A DNA stretch of 45,970 nucleotides. Source: Flectobacillus longus. Lineage in GTDB: Bacteria > Bacteroidota > Bacteroidia > Cytophagales > Spirosomataceae. The notes under the pieces were generated by a model that saw only the letters and a program-made list of their open reading frames with translations, made no database searches and was not told where the DNA came from. Where the stretch lies: positions 1-45,970 of the forward strand of contig NZ_JASHIC010000041.1 of NCBI RefSeq assembly GCF_030056705.1. Reading direction: 5' to 3'. Below, piece by piece: positions 24,344-34,557 of the stretch (its first letter is position 1; the number at the start of each line of letters is the position of its first letter). A program made the translations under genes and the position numbers.

Positions 24344-25438
24344 TTAAGATTGCTTTTGGCCTAAATATAACGAACCAAAACGATTTATATTGACTTCTGG
24401 GTCAAGTTCTTTTTTATTGACCAAAAAGTCAACAAATTGTTCGGCAAAATACGGTGCTAACGAAACGCCTTTGGAGCCAAGTCCGTTAAACACTCCCAAA
24501 TTAGGGTATATTGGATGTAACCCTACAATGGGACGACGGTCTTTGGTAGCAGGACGTACCCCTGCAAGATGTTCTTCTACTTCGATATCAGCAAGCATGA
24601 GCTTACTGTATTTATCTAGAAGCTCCCCTCTTCCTTTTTCGGTGGGTATCCAATCCAGTTCATGCCAGCTATAAGTAGCGCCTACTCTAGCACGCCCATT
24701 GGGAAGTGGTATCACAAATACTCCTTGATTAACCATTTCATTCAATGAAATATCTTCTTTAAATTTTACTCGAAATACTTCTCCTTTTACAGGATTGAAT
24801 GGCAACCAAGAAAAATATGGGTTATTTCGTCCATAAAAACCTTCACAAAAAATCAACTTGTTGTAGGTCAGCGTCAATTCGTTACTTACTTGGTAAGTAT
24901 TGTTTTCAAGATGAAGACCCTGATAATCGAATAAGTGTTGCAGCAAACATTGCTTTTTTTCAAAATATTCTCGAAAAGCATCCAACATCCGCGGTAAATC
25001 TACCCAACCAGAATGATTGGTAATTACTCCACCTAGTTCGCTTCTTACGACACTCTTGAGTGATTCGTCGGGCGTGTGATATTTCCCAAAATCGCCATAA
25101 TTTGCCACAGCCGTTTCTTGCAAAAGAAAATCCTTTACTTCTTGATTGGGAAACGGACGAAACATCGGCATTGGATGAAAGAAGTTTTCTCCTAATTTCT
25201 CTTCTAGTTCTGTATAGTATGTCTTGAGAAATGGAAATATCGTATCGGCCAACCATGTTTTTACAAGTTTCCGTCCAGTAACAGGGTTGTAAATGCCAGC
25301 AGCAACTCGCGAAGATGACGGTTGTTCGTAATTATCCAATACCATGACTGAGCATCCACGTTTTGCCAAGCTATACCCTAATAAAGATCCCGCAAGTCCT
25401 TGTCCTACCAATAAATAATCGTAATGTTTTGTTGTCAT
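24344..25438 (-). CDS. DAO-family FAD-dependent oxidoreductase
   Basis: 364 aa. N-terminal dinucleotide fold YDYLLVGQGLAGSLLGYSL (GxGxxG) with an acidic strand end VMVLDNYEQ, then the substrate region with SRVAAGIYNPVTGRKLV, and a C-terminal FAD-closing segment AGVRPATKDRRPIVG...GLGSKGVSLAPYFA. This is the D-amino-acid oxidase/glycine oxidase fold and resembles the FAD half of MnmC. It may oxidise an amino acid or a tRNA-modification intermediate; the partner methylase is absent. Cytoplasmic, no signal. It follows cmk on the minus strand after a terminator. Confidence 0.85.
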   Translation of the reverse strand: MTTKHYDYLLVGQGLAGSLLGYSLAKRGCSVMVLDNYEQPSSSRVAAGIYNPVTGRKLVKTWLADTIFPFLKTYYTELEEKLGENFFHPMPMFRPFPNQEVKDFLLQETAVANYGDFGKYHTPDESLKSVVRSELGGVITNHSGWVDLPRMLDAFREYFEKKQCLLQHLFDYQGLHLENNTYQVSNELTLTYNKLIFCEGFYGRNNPYFSWLPFNPVKGEVFRVKFKEDISLNEMVNQGVFVIPLPNGRARVGATYSWHELDWIPTEKGRGELLDKYSKLMLADIEVEEHLAGVRPATKDRRPIVGLHPIYPNLGVFNGLGSKGVSLAPYFAEQFVDFLVNKKELDPEVNINRFGSLYLGQKQS

Positions 25439-25516
25439 TTATAAAGTATTAGTTCTAGAAAAAGGTTTTTCAGAAGATAGATAGTCACTATAAAACTAAA
25501 TTTTTCATAAAAACTA

Positions 25517-25565
25517 AAAACCATTGATGCAGAAAGCTTCTTAATCATTCGGCATCAATGGTTTT
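25517..25565 (-). terminator. Terminator of cmk
   Basis: AAAACCATTGATGC (25517-25530) pairs with GCATCAATGGTTTT (25552-25565). On the minus strand it ends in a T-run. Confidence 0.65.
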
Positions 25566-25635
25566 GTTATTTAAAGTACTAACTATCAATCGTATTGTTT
25601 GGTTTTAGAAGATTACATTGTTCAATATTTTACTA

Positions 25636-26322
25636 TTAATCTAACAATGCCACTCTTGCATCGTGCAACTGAATCACAAAATCCACTTGCTCTTCTAAAG
25701 TCATAAAGGAGGTATCCATCAAAATAGCATCCTCAGCTTGTACTAAAGGGCCTTCTTCACGTGTAGAGTCGATAATGTCTCTTTTTTTAAGATTTTCTAA
25801 AATCTCTTCAAGGTCAATCATTTCTCCTTTTTGCAAAAGCTCTAATTGGCGTCTTTCGGCACGAATCACAGGGTCGGCAGTCATAAACACTTTTACTTCG
25901 GCATCAGGAAATACCTTTGTCCCGATATCACGACCATCCATTACTACGCCACGGCTTTTACCCATTTTCTGTTGCTGAGCTACCATGGCTTTACGTACTA
26001 TAGTAATAGCGCTTACTTCACTTACCATTTGTGAAATATACATTTTACGAATTTCGTCTTCAACATTCAATCCATTTAAGTACACATCGCTGGCGCCACG
26101 ATGTTCGTTGAACTGAAATGTAATATGAATATCGCTAAGTGCCTTCTCGATTTCCTTAGGATTGGTAAGGCTAATATGATGCTCATAGAAGTACAAACTA
26201 ACCGCACGATACATCGCACCGGTGTCAATAAAAGCGTATCCTAATTGAGCAGCCACACGCTTTGCGGTGGTACTTTTTCCACAACTTGAATAGCCGTCGA
26301 GAGCAATAATGATTTTCTTCAT
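25636..26322 (-). CDS. cmk: Cytidylate kinase
   Basis: 228 aa, usual length. It phosphorylates CMP/dCMP with ATP. P-loop GYSSCGKSTTAKRVA (residues 10-24), CMP-binding DTGAMYRAVSL, core MDGRDIGTKVFPDAEVKVF and the LID region ADPVIRAERRQLELLQKG are all clear. Transcribed alone; a good -7 box (TATCTTTG on the minus strand, 26347-26340) lies 18 bp upstream of the ATG. Confidence 0.95.
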   Translation of the reverse strand: MKKIIIALDGYSSCGKSTTAKRVAAQLGYAFIDTGAMYRAVSLYFYEHHISLTNPKEIEKALSDIHITFQFNEHRGASDVYLNGLNVEDEIRKMYISQMVSEVSAITIVRKAMVAQQQKMGKSRGVVMDGRDIGTKVFPDAEVKVFMTADPVIRAERRQLELLQKGEMIDLEEILENLKKRDIIDSTREEGPLVQAEDAILMDTSFMTLEEQVDFVIQLHDARVALLD

Positions 26323-26339
26323 TGAATAGATATTTTGTA

Positions 26340-26347
26340 CAAAGATA
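26340..26347 (-). promoter_or_regulatory. -7 box of cmk
   Basis: CAAAGATA on the plus strand reads TATCTTTG on the minus strand, a full match to TAnnTTTG. No convincing -33 TTTG is seen 20 nt upstream. Confidence 0.45.
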
Positions 26348-26434
26348 AGTAACTTGAACCAGAGTTGTGAGAATCTCCAAAGTTGATTAAACTCATTTAC
26401 TCTATAAACATCTGAATATCAAAATTATAGTCTT

Positions 26435-28081
26435 ATGCAGATTCAAGCAAACCTCATCAACATACTTGATAGAAATATTTCGTACTGTCAAATTACAATT
26501 GAAGGCGGTCATATCAAAGAAATCATTGAATTAGCTTCAAAAGCTCATCCTAATACGCCATATATTATCCCTGGTTTTATCGATGCACACGTGCATATCG
26601 AAAGCTCCATGCTTACGCCTGTACAGTTTGCTAGACTTGCGGTTGTTCATGGCACTGTTTCTACAATATCCGACCCGCACGAAATTGGCAATGTATTGGG
26701 TGTTAAAGGCGTAGAATACATGATTGAAAATGCCCGTCAAGTACCATTTAAGTTTTGTTTTGGTGCGCCATCATGCGTACCAGCTACCACTTTTGAAACT
26801 GCGGGAGCAACTATTACACCCGAAGACATTACTTATTTGTTTGATAATTATCCTGAAGTTGGATATTTGGCCGAAGTCATGAATTTTCCGGGTGTACTAC
26901 ACGGCGACCCTGATATGTTGTCTAAAATTAGTTTGGCACAACGATACAACAAACCTGTTGATGGTCATGCTCCTGGCTTAAGAGGAGAAGCAGCCAAACG
27001 CTATATAGAAGCAGGTTGTCAAACAGATCACGAATGCTTTACAGCCGAAGAAGCGCTCGATAAGCTCAAATATGGCATGAAGATTCTTGTTCGTGAAGGA
27101 TCTGCGGCAAAGAATTTTGATGCTTTGATTGGATTATTACCAGAGCACTACCACAATATGATGTTTTGTTCTGATGATAAACATCCTGACAATTTGGTAG
27201 AAGGGCATATCAATGAGCTAGTGAAACGAGCACTTGCACTATACCCAGATTCATTGTTTGAGATTTTACAAGTGGCTTGCATCAATCCAGCATTACATTA
27301 TCAACTGCCTGTAGGTTTGTTGCGAGCAAATGATCCTGCCGATTTTGTATTGATAGACAATCCTGATGACTTTAACATTTTGGCAACATATCTGAATGGA
27401 GAAAAAATTGCAGAAAATGGCGTATCCTTTATTCCAAATCTTGACAGTGAACTACAAAATCAATTCAACTGTACATTGAAAACTTCGGAAGATTTCAGAA
27501 TAAATGCGCAAAATCCTGATAATGCTATGATTAAAGTCATAGAAGTACTGGACGGTCAATTGATAACTTTGAAGTCAGAACACCAAGCGAAGGTCGTAAA
27601 TGGTGAGATTGTTTCGGATGTTGAGCGTGATATTTTGAAAATTGCGGTAGTAAATCGCTATAAAGATACCTCTCCTGCTATTGGTTTTATAAAAAATTTC
27701 GGATTAAAATCAGGTGCTATTGCCTCTTCTGTAGCCCACGATTCACATAATATTGTGGTAGTTGGTGTCGACGAAAAAGCAATATCTGACGCTGTAAACC
27801 TAATTATTGAGGTACAAGGTGGGGTGTCGGCAGTATCGGGCAATGGACAAAATAAAATACTTCCATTACCCATTGCCGGACTTATGTCAGGAGAAAATGG
27901 CTATGATATAGCAAATAATTATTCGGAAATTGATAAATTTGCAAAAGAATTAGGAACCACATTGAAATCACCCTTTATGAGTCTTTCATTTATGGCTCTC
28001 CTAGTTATTCCAAATTTAAAGCTTTCAGACCTTGGCCTTTTTGATGGCGAGCGATTTGAGTTAACATCTTTGGAAGAATAA
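26435..28081 (+). CDS. ade: Adenine deaminase
   Basis: 548 aa, typical length. Converts adenine to hypoxanthine for purine salvage. Amidohydrolase signature [15 protein letters not shown] (metal-binding HxH), [26 protein letters not shown], and [15 protein letters not shown] (late metal ligands). C-terminal beta domain contains [14 protein letters not shown]-like strands and ends ...LPIAGLMSG. Divergent from cmk. Single-gene unit ending at a 10-bp hairpin. Confidence 0.95.
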   Translation: MQIQANLINILDRNISYCQITIEGGHIKEIIELASKAHPNTPYIIPGFIDAHVHIESSMLTPVQFARLAVVHGTVSTISDPHEIGNVLGVKGVEYMIENARQVPFKFCFGAPSCVPATTFETAGATITPEDITYLFDNYPEVGYLAEVMNFPGVLHGDPDMLSKISLAQRYNKPVDGHAPGLRGEAAKRYIEAGCQTDHECFTAEEALDKLKYGMKILVREGSAAKNFDALIGLLPEHYHNMMFCSDDKHPDNLVEGHINELVKRALALYPDSLFEILQVACINPALHYQLPVGLLRANDPADFVLIDNPDDFNILATYLNGEKIAENGVSFIPNLDSELQNQFNCTLKTSEDFRINAQNPDNAMIKVIEVLDGQLITLKSEHQAKVVNGEIVSDVERDILKIAVVNRYKDTSPAIGFIKNFGLKSGAIASSVAHDSHNIVVVGVDEKAISDAVNLIIEVQGGVSAVSGNGQNKILPLPIAGLMSGENGYDIANNYSEIDKFAKELGTTLKSPFMSLSFMALLVIPNLKLSDLGLFDGERFELTSLEE

Positions 28082-28110
28082 CTTCATCGAAACAAAACTA
28101 AAAGAAACTA

Positions 28111-28148
28111 TAGCATTTTCGGATAACCTACATTATTTGAAAATGCTA
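28111..28148 (+). terminator. Terminator-like hairpin after ade
   Basis: TAGCATTTTC (28111-28120) pairs perfectly with GAAAATGCTA (28139-28148). No long T-run follows. Confidence 0.5.
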
Positions 28149-28558
28149 GATTAACTAAATAGTATATTATTTTGAAAAATTTTACACTAGAGTCAATCAA
28201 ACTAAAAGTGGACACAACGTCTTCTTTGACTAAAAAATCTCATGGAATAGGGTTTGACTTCAGCCCTGATGTAATTCCGTACAGCAAATTTCCTAACGCT
28301 TTTCAGGATTTATCGCACCACTAGCGTCATACCTAGCTGATTTTGTTGCTAGTAATTAACTATTTATTTCCTCTTATCTGCAAGTTGAGCTTGAGCTCTA
28401 ACTTTACCGCTCTTATATAAATTATTAATAAAATGAATAATCTTCACTATTTGCCTGTGGTATGATAGTGATAATTATATGCTTGAACCACTATTCACGC
28501 CTTTTCAAGAAAGCGTGTATATAAAAAGTTTTTACCAACAATTTAACCAATAATCATT
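28149..28558. other. 410-bp leader region upstream of susC
   Basis: No gene recognised. It contains TCACTAT/ATAGTGA inverted arms (28444-28450 and 28465-28471), which could be an operator or mRNA hairpin in the susC leader. No adjacent sensor, sigma or anti-sigma gene. A short AAGTGGACAC-type stretch at about 28206 recalls insertion-sequence ends but has no partner. Confidence 0.4.
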
Positions 28559-31500
28559 ATGAGAAAACTCTTACTGCTAACCGCTTTGCTATTGTTGGCT
28601 CAGTTAGGTAGCACATTTGCTCAAGACAGGCAAATTACAGGGAAGGTAACCTCATCCGAAGACGGTTCTCCTATCCCAGGCGTAAGTATTTCAGTGAAGG
28701 GTACTTCAAAAGGTACTACTTCTACTACAGATGGTACTTATCGTATCTCTGTGGGTAGTGGCACAACCCTGATTTTTTCTTCAGTTGGATTCAACGCACA
28801 AACTTTGGCTGTTGGTTCTCAATCTGTCATTGATGTAAAGCTAGTTCCTAGTACTTCCACTCTTTCAGAGGTTGTTGTAACAGCCCTTGGTGTATCTCGT
28901 GACAAAAAATCTTTGGGTTATGCAACTCAAGAAGTTAAAGGCGACCAAGTAAGTACTGCCAAGGAAAGTAACTTCATCAACTCATTGTCTGGTAAAGTAT
29001 CAGGGGTTGAAATCAAACGTAACAACAACATGGGTGCATCGACAAACATCGTTGTTCGTGGTTTCAAATCATTGACTGGTAACAACCAAGCCTTGTTCGT
29101 TGTGGATGGTGTACCTATCGATAACTCAAACACTACTAGCTCTTCGACAGCTCAAGGTGGTGGTGGTTATGACTACGGTAACGCTGCTTCAGATATTAAC
29201 CCAGACGACATCGAGTCGATCAACGTATTGAAAGGTGCTGCTGCAACTGCCCTTTATGGCTCAAGAGCTGCCAATGGTGTTGTAATGGTTACGACTAAAA
29301 AAGGTAAGAAAAACCAAGGATTAGGAGTAAACGTGAGCATGGGATATTCTGTAGGGTCTATCGACAAATCTACTTTCCCTAAATACCAATCTAGCTACGG
29401 TGGTGGTTATGGTAACTACTATGAAGATCCTAGTGCTAAATTCTTGTACAGAGATATCAACGGTGATGGAATAGACGATCTTGTTGTTCCTATGTCAGAA
29501 GATGCTTCTTGGGGTGCTAAATTTGACCCTAACAAACAAGTGTATGACTGGCGTTCATTTGACCCATCGTCACCACAATATGGTAAAACTAGCGCATGGG
29601 TAGCTGCTCAAAACAGCCCTGCTAAATTCTTCAACGACGCAAAAACATTCAACGGAACTATCTCTTTGGATGGTGGTAGCGAAAACGGTTCTTACCGTGT
29701 ATCATATACTCGTTTTGACCAAACTGGTATTCTTCCAAACTCTAGCATTCAGAAAAATAACTTCTCGTTTGCTGGTAGCCACGATTTCAGCAAAAAGTTT
29801 ACAATTACGACAAATATCAACTTTGCTCGTCAAGATGCAAAAGGTCGTTATAGCAATGGTTATTCAGACAACATCATGTCTAGCTTCCGTCAATGGTATC
29901 AAACAAACGTTGATATCTTAGATTTGAAATCAGCTTTTGATAGAACTGGACAAAACATTACTTGGAACTGGACTGACCCTAGTGACATTAAGCCTATCTT
30001 CTGGGATAACCCTTACTGGCAACGTGCTAATAACTACGAAACAGACTGGAGAAACCGTGTTTTTGGTAACGTAACAGCTACTTACAAAATCACAAATGAT
30101 ATTGATGTACTAGGTCGTATCTCAATGGATACTTATACAGAACAACAAGAGGAACGCGTAGCAGTTGGTTCTATTAACAACAACGGTACTGCTAAATACT
30201 CTCGTTATGATCGTACCTTCAGAGAGATGAACTATGACTTCTTTGCAAACTATCACAAAGATTTGTCAGAGAAATTCAACTTGAAAGGTATGATTGGTGC
30301 CAACGTTCGTAAAACTGAAGTTAGCACAATGTATGCAACTACAGTAGGTGGTTTGGTTGTACCAGGAATCTATTCTTTAGCAAACTCTGCATCAGCTGCT
30401 AGTGCACCAACAGAAAACGTAAGTGCTATTTACCAAGAGGGTGTTTTTGCTAGTGGATCTTTGGGCTACAACAATGAATTGTTCTTAGACCTTACAGCTC
30501 GTCGTGATGTTTCTTCATCTTTGCCTGTATCAAACAACACTTATTTCTATCCATCTGCTTCTTTGAGCTATATTTTCTCTAACAAATTAGGAGAAAGCTG
30601 GCCTGCATTGAGCTTTGGTAAAGTTCGTGTAAACTATGCTGAAGTAGGTAACACTGCTCCTGCATTGAGTTTGTTGAATACCTACGTAAAACCAACCAAC
30701 TTGAACGGTGATACAAGAGACTCATTCGGTGGACAAACATTATTCGTAACGGGTTCTGTATTGAACAACCCTAACTTGAAGCCAGAACGTACAAAAAGTG
30801 CTGAAATTGGTTTAGAAATGAAGTTCTTGAAAAATAGATTAGGATTTGATGTTACAGCATATCGTACATTGTCAGTGGATCAAATCATGCCTGTTTCTAT
30901 CTCAAAAGCTACTGGTTATGACAAAAAATACGTAAATGCTGGTACTATCGAAAACAAAGGTATCGAATTGTCGGCGTTTGTTGTACCAGTTCAAACTGGC
31001 GATTTCTCATGGAGATTGAATGCTAACTTTACTTTGAACCGCAACAAAGTGGTTGAATTGTATGATGGCGTAAGCAACTTGCAGTTAGGTTCTTTCCAAG
31101 GTGGTGTTACATTGAACGCTACTGTGGGCGAGCCTTATGGTGTATTGAAAGGAACTAACTTTGTTTACTTAAACGGACAAAAAGTAGTTGCTACAACTGG
31201 TTACTATGCACAATCTGATGCAACTAGCGTAATTGGTAACATCACTCCAGACTGGAAAATGGGTATTACTAATACCTTCAATTACAAGGCACTTTCTTTC
31301 AGTTTCTTGATTGATATTCAAAAAGGTGGTAGCGTATTCTCTCTTGACCAATACTATGGTTTAGCTACAGGTTTGTATGCTGAAACAGACGTATTGAACG
31401 ACAAAGGAGTATCTGTACGTGCTTCAAACAATGATGGTGGTGGCTGGATATATCCAGGTGTGAAAGCTGATGGTACTGCAAACACTATCCGTGTAAGTGG

Positions 31501-31804
31501 CGAAAACTACGGTATCTTTGGTTATAGAAGAAACCCTGCTGGTGCTTTCGTTTATGATGCTAGCTACGTTAAATTGAGAGAGGTAACTGTTTCTTATAAA
31601 TTACCTGCAAATCTATTCGGCGGAAGCAACTTCATTAAAGGTGCTACATTGTCTGCAGTAGGTCGTAACCTTTGGATTATCCACAAAAACTTGCCTTATG
31701 CTGACCCAGAAGATGGGTTGACATCAGGTAACCTTTCTGGTTTCCAATCAGGTGTATATCCTTCAGTAAGAGAAATCGGAGCAAGCCTTAAATTCTCGTT
31801 CTAA
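28559..31804 (+). CDS. SusC/RagA-family TonB-linked outer-membrane transporter
   Basis: 1081 aa. Signal peptide 1-21 (ending FAQ), carboxypeptidase-regulatory-like domain (about 22-100: QITGKVTSSEDGSPIPGVSISVKGT), TonB box-like segment LSEVVVTALG (about 101-112), plug (about 120-235) with GVEIKRNNN, NQALFVVDGVPIDN and the SusC signature DINPDDIESINVLKGAAATALYGSRAANGVVMVTTKKG, then a 22-strand barrel ending in F (ASLKFSF). It imports a polymer fragment or peptide together with the SusD-type lipoprotein encoded next. Codons favour AAC, GGT, GCT and TTG, unlike its neighbours, which suggests high expression. No glycoside hydrolase or regulator adjoins, so the ligand is unknown. Confidence 0.95.
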   Translation: MRKLLLLTALLLLAQLGSTFAQDRQITGKVTSSEDGSPIPGVSISVKGTSKGTTSTTDGTYRISVGSGTTLIFSSVGFNAQTLAVGSQSVIDVKLVPSTSTLSEVVVTALGVSRDKKSLGYATQEVKGDQVSTAKESNFINSLSGKVSGVEIKRNNNMGASTNIVVRGFKSLTGNNQALFVVDGVPIDNSNTTSSSTAQGGGGYDYGNAASDINPDDIESINVLKGAAATALYGSRAANGVVMVTTKKGKKNQGLGVNVSMGYSVGSIDKSTFPKYQSSYGGGYGNYYEDPSAKFLYRDINGDGIDDLVVPMSEDASWGAKFDPNKQVYDWRSFDPSSPQYGKTSAWVAAQNSPAKFFNDAKTFNGTISLDGGSENGSYRVSYTRFDQTGILPNSSIQKNNFSFAGSHDFSKKFTITTNINFARQDAKGRYSNGYSDNIMSSFRQWYQTNVDILDLKSAFDRTGQNITWNWTDPSDIKPIFWDNPYWQRANNYETDWRNRVFGNVTATYKITNDIDVLGRISMDTYTEQQEERVAVGSINNNGTAKYSRYDRTFREMNYDFFANYHKDLSEKFNLKGMIGANVRKTEVSTMYATTVGGLVVPGIYSLANSASAASAPTENVSAIYQEGVFASGSLGYNNELFLDLTARRDVSSSLPVSNNTYFYPSASLSYIFSNKLGESWPALSFGKVRVNYAEVGNTAPALSLLNTYVKPTNLNGDTRDSFGGQTLFVTGSVLNNPNLKPERTKSAEIGLEMKFLKNRLGFDVTAYRTLSVDQIMPVSISKATGYDKKYVNAGTIENKGIELSAFVVPVQTGDFSWRLNANFTLNRNKVVELYDGVSNLQLGSFQGGVTLNATVGEPYGVLKGTNFVYLNGQKVVATTGYYAQSDATSVIGNITPDWKMGITNTFNYKALSFSFLIDIQKGGSVFSLDQYYGLATGLYAETDVLNDKGVSVRASNNDGGGWIYPGVKADGTANTIRVSGENYGIFGYRRNPAGAFVYDASYVKLREVTVSYKLPANLFGGSNFIKGATLSAVGRNLWIIHKNLPYADPEDGLTSGNLSGFQSGVYPSVREIGASLKFSF

Positions 31805-31806
31805 TC

Positions 31807-31838
31807 AAAACCTTTACAACTTATTGATTTAAGGTTTT
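31807..31838 (+). terminator. Attenuator-like hairpin between susC and susD
   Basis: AAAACCTT (31807-31814) pairs with AAGGTTTT (31831-31838), followed by TATC. It could lower or tune read-through into the lipoprotein gene, which starts 27 bp later. Confidence 0.4.
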
Positions 31839-31865
31839 TATCAAACGAAAAACGATATTATTCCA

Positions 31866-33305
31866 ATGAAAAAAATTGTAACATTCCTATCTATAGCACT
31901 GTTGTCGATGTCTTGTGAGAGCAATCTCGAAGATTTGAATACCGACAAAAAACACCCAAGTTCGGGTTCTGTGCCATCTGCTACCGTATTTGCCGCAGCA
32001 GAAACAAACCTTTTTGACCAAATGGTGAACACAAACGTGAACCGTAACGTGTTCCGTTTGTTTGCTCAGCAATGGACTGAAACTACTTATACAGACGAAA
32101 GTAACTACGATATTGCTACTCGTAAAATTCCTGATGCTGTATGGTTGCGTTTCTACTTCAACATCTTGAACAACTTGAAAGAGACTAAAGCGTTAGTTAC
32201 TGCTGAAACTCCAATTGGTGCCCAACAAACTATCGAAAAGGCAAACAAGTTGGCTCTTATTGAATTATTGAACATCTATTCTTACCAAAAATTGGTAGAT
32301 ACATTTGGAGATGTTCCTTATTCTCAATCTTTAGATCCTCAAAATGTTAACCCTAAATACGACGACGCAAAAACAATCTATGCTGACTTAGCGAAGCGTT
32401 TGGATGCTGTTATTGCGGGTATCAATACTTCTGCTGGTTCTTTTGGTGCTGCTGACTTAGTATATGGTGGCAACATGACCAAATGGTTGAAGTTTGCTTA
32501 TGGCTTAAAAGTGAAAATGGGTTTGACTTTAGCTGACGTTGATGCTACTACATCAAAAACAATGGTTGAATCAGCTGTAAAAGGTGTATTTACTTCAAAC
32601 AGTGATAACACTGCGTTAAAGTATTATGCTTCAGTACCAAATACAAACCCTATCTGGGTTGACTTGATTCAGAGTGGTCGTAAGGATTATGTGCCTGCTA
32701 ATACAGTAGTTGACTTGATGAATAATTTGTCGGATCCACGTCGTGCTGTTTTCTTCGGTCAATTAGATGGCAAATATGTGGGTGGTCCGTATGCTGCTGG
32801 TGGTAACTATACCAACTTCTCAGCTATTGGCGAAAAATTCCAACAGCCAGACTTAGAAGGTTTGATTATGGACTATGCAGAGATTTCATTCGACCTTGCT
32901 GAAGCAGCGGCTCGTGGTTATAATGTAGGTGGTACTGCCGAACAATTCTATAACCAAGGTATCAAAGCTTCGATGAGCTATTGGGGTATGAGCGATGCGG
33001 CTATTACAGAGTATCTTGCAAAAAGTACAGTAGCTTATGCTACTGCAACTGGTACTTACAAGCAAAAAATTGCTACTCAAAAGTACATTGCATTATATAA
33101 CCGTGGTTTTGAATCTTGGACAGAATGGAGACGTTTGGATTATCCAATCTTCAATGTGCCTGCTAACAAAACTTATGCTGATATTCCAACTCGTTTTACG
33201 TATCCTGTAGGAGAACAAACTCTGAACAACGTAAACTGGAAAGCTGCTTCAACGGCTATCGGTTCTGATAAAATCAATACAAAACTTTTCTGGGATAAAT
33301 TCTAA
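31866..33305 (+). CDS. SusD/RagB-family lipoprotein (SusD-like_2 type)
   Basis: 479 aa surface lipoprotein that caps the SusC barrel and binds ligand. Lipoprotein signal MKKIVTFLSIALLSMSC with acylated Cys17. Residues FRLFAQQWTETTYTDESNYD near the start, and TPR-like helices (about 70-240), fit the SusD-like_2 group. The C-terminal IALYNRGFESWTEWRRLDYP is a strong family signature. Same codon bias as susC. Ends at a clear intrinsic terminator, closing the two-gene operon. Confidence 0.93.
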   Translation: MKKIVTFLSIALLSMSCESNLEDLNTDKKHPSSGSVPSATVFAAAETNLFDQMVNTNVNRNVFRLFAQQWTETTYTDESNYDIATRKIPDAVWLRFYFNILNNLKETKALVTAETPIGAQQTIEKANKLALIELLNIYSYQKLVDTFGDVPYSQSLDPQNVNPKYDDAKTIYADLAKRLDAVIAGINTSAGSFGAADLVYGGNMTKWLKFAYGLKVKMGLTLADVDATTSKTMVESAVKGVFTSNSDNTALKYYASVPNTNPIWVDLIQSGRKDYVPANTVVDLMNNLSDPRRAVFFGQLDGKYVGGPYAAGGNYTNFSAIGEKFQQPDLEGLIMDYAEISFDLAEAAARGYNVGGTAEQFYNQGIKASMSYWGMSDAAITEYLAKSTVAYATATGTYKQKIATQKYIALYNRGFESWTEWRRLDYPIFNVPANKTYADIPTRFTYPVGEQTLNNVNWKAASTAIGSDKINTKLFWDKF

Positions 33306-33325
33306 TTCCTGAAAAGTACAGTAAT

Positions 33326-33357
33326 AAAAAAGCTGGCTCGAAAGAGTCAGCTTTTTT
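33326..33357 (+). terminator. Intrinsic terminator of the SusCD operon
   Basis: AAAAAAGCTGGCTC, GAAA tetraloop region, GAGTCAGCTTTTTTT with one G-T pair, followed by more T. It is a textbook GC stem plus T-run 20 bp after the stop. Confidence 0.85.
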
Positions 33358-33595
33358 TTATTGAGTATTTGGCTATTTGCTTTCAGCCATGAGCAAAATA
33401 TTTGAGATATTCAATTTTTGTTGGCGTTTAAGAATAACAATACTGTTTAAACTTTTTCATCACGGGTGAATAAATTCACCCCCTAAGTGGAATCACTGCT
33501 TAAGAAATAGTCATATTGTTACTTTTAAAGTAAAATTCGTGTTAAGCTTCAACAGAAGTAACTTTCCCATAACATATATACTTGTAACATATCAC

Positions 33596-34321
33596 TTACT
33601 TCAATAAAAATTTCTTGATAAATCTTACACATTCCTCTGGTTCTTCGTACATCCCCATGTGCCCAACAGTATCAAGTACCAATGAACTAGTATTACCAGC
33701 CAAAGACAATTGTTCAAGCGCATCTTCCACTGGAATACTTTTATCTTTTTTGCCGATAATCATCATAATAGGGTATTTAGCATTAGCCAATACTTCTCTA
33801 CGGTCTGGTCGAATACGCATAGCATCCATAGCCACCATCAATGCTTCTACTGGCAACTGAGACGAATAATTGATATGTTTCTGAACAACTTCTGGGTTTT
33901 GAGCATTAAACTCTTCGCTATAAAGATTTGGTGTAAAGTTTTTGATAAAAACCTCGGTACCATGTGTTTTCAAGAAATCAACATTTTTCAAACGTAGCGC
34001 TTTTCGTTCTTCAGAATCTCCATAAGCTGTAGAATGAAATAACCCCAAACCTGAAATCATATCGGGGTACTTCTTAGCAAATGCCAATGCAACATACCCT
34101 CCCATCGAGTGCCCAATCAGGGTACATTGATTCACGCCTGCCTCTTGTAACTGTTGTGCTACAAAATCGGCATAATCATCCATTGTTTTCAAGGTAGTTT
34201 CCTTGGCATAATCTGGCGTAAATACCAATAAACTCTTTTGTAAGTAAGGTACTATTCCCAACCATACAGTCGAGTCCTCACCAAACCCATGTAATAATAC
34301 TACTATTTTTTTCTGTATCAT
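33596..34321 (-). CDS. Alpha/beta hydrolase
   Basis: 241 aa, cytoplasmic. HG oxyanion motif LLHGFGEDSTVW, nucleophile elbow G-H-S-M-G-G-Y, acid in IIGKKDKSIPVEDA, and histidine in TVGHMGMYEEPEE. This is the small-esterase/MhpC/BioH-like group; the substrate is not deducible. Stand-alone gene downstream of nothing obvious; starts 236 bp from the clpX stop on the same strand. Confidence 0.85.
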   Translation of the reverse strand: MIQKKIVVLLHGFGEDSTVWLGIVPYLQKSLLVFTPDYAKETTLKTMDDYADFVAQQLQEAGVNQCTLIGHSMGGYVALAFAKKYPDMISGLGLFHSTAYGDSEERKALRLKNVDFLKTHGTEVFIKNFTPNLYSEEFNAQNPEVVQKHINYSSQLPVEALMVAMDAMRIRPDRREVLANAKYPIMMIIGKKDKSIPVEDALEQLSLAGNTSSLVLDTVGHMGMYEEPEECVRFIKKFLLK

Positions 34322-34512
34322 GTCCGTTATGTTTTGAGAATAATTGAATGACTATTAGCTATTGGGGATTTCTGATTTTGGAAATACCTTCATTCTTTAA
34401 TTGTTTATAAAATAGGATTTGTAATCCGAAATCGAAAAAAAGACTATGAATTTAAAAATACTCAATCCCAAAACCTTTTACCCAAAGTCCGAAAGCTAAT
34501 ATTACTATATAA

Positions 34513-34545
34513 CAAAAAATCCCCAAACAATGTGTTCGGGGATTC
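34513..34545 (-). terminator. Terminator of clpX
   Basis: AATCCCCAAACA and TGTTCGGGGATT form an imperfect stem. Read on the minus strand it is followed by TTTTTTGTT. It lies just past the clpX stop. Confidence 0.75.
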
Positions 34546-34557
34546 GCAATTTATTTT

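Noticed and set aside
28200-28340. Insertion-sequence remnant suggested by an AAGTGGACAC-like stretch
   Set aside because: No inverted partner, no transposase fragment in any frame, no duplication of target bases.
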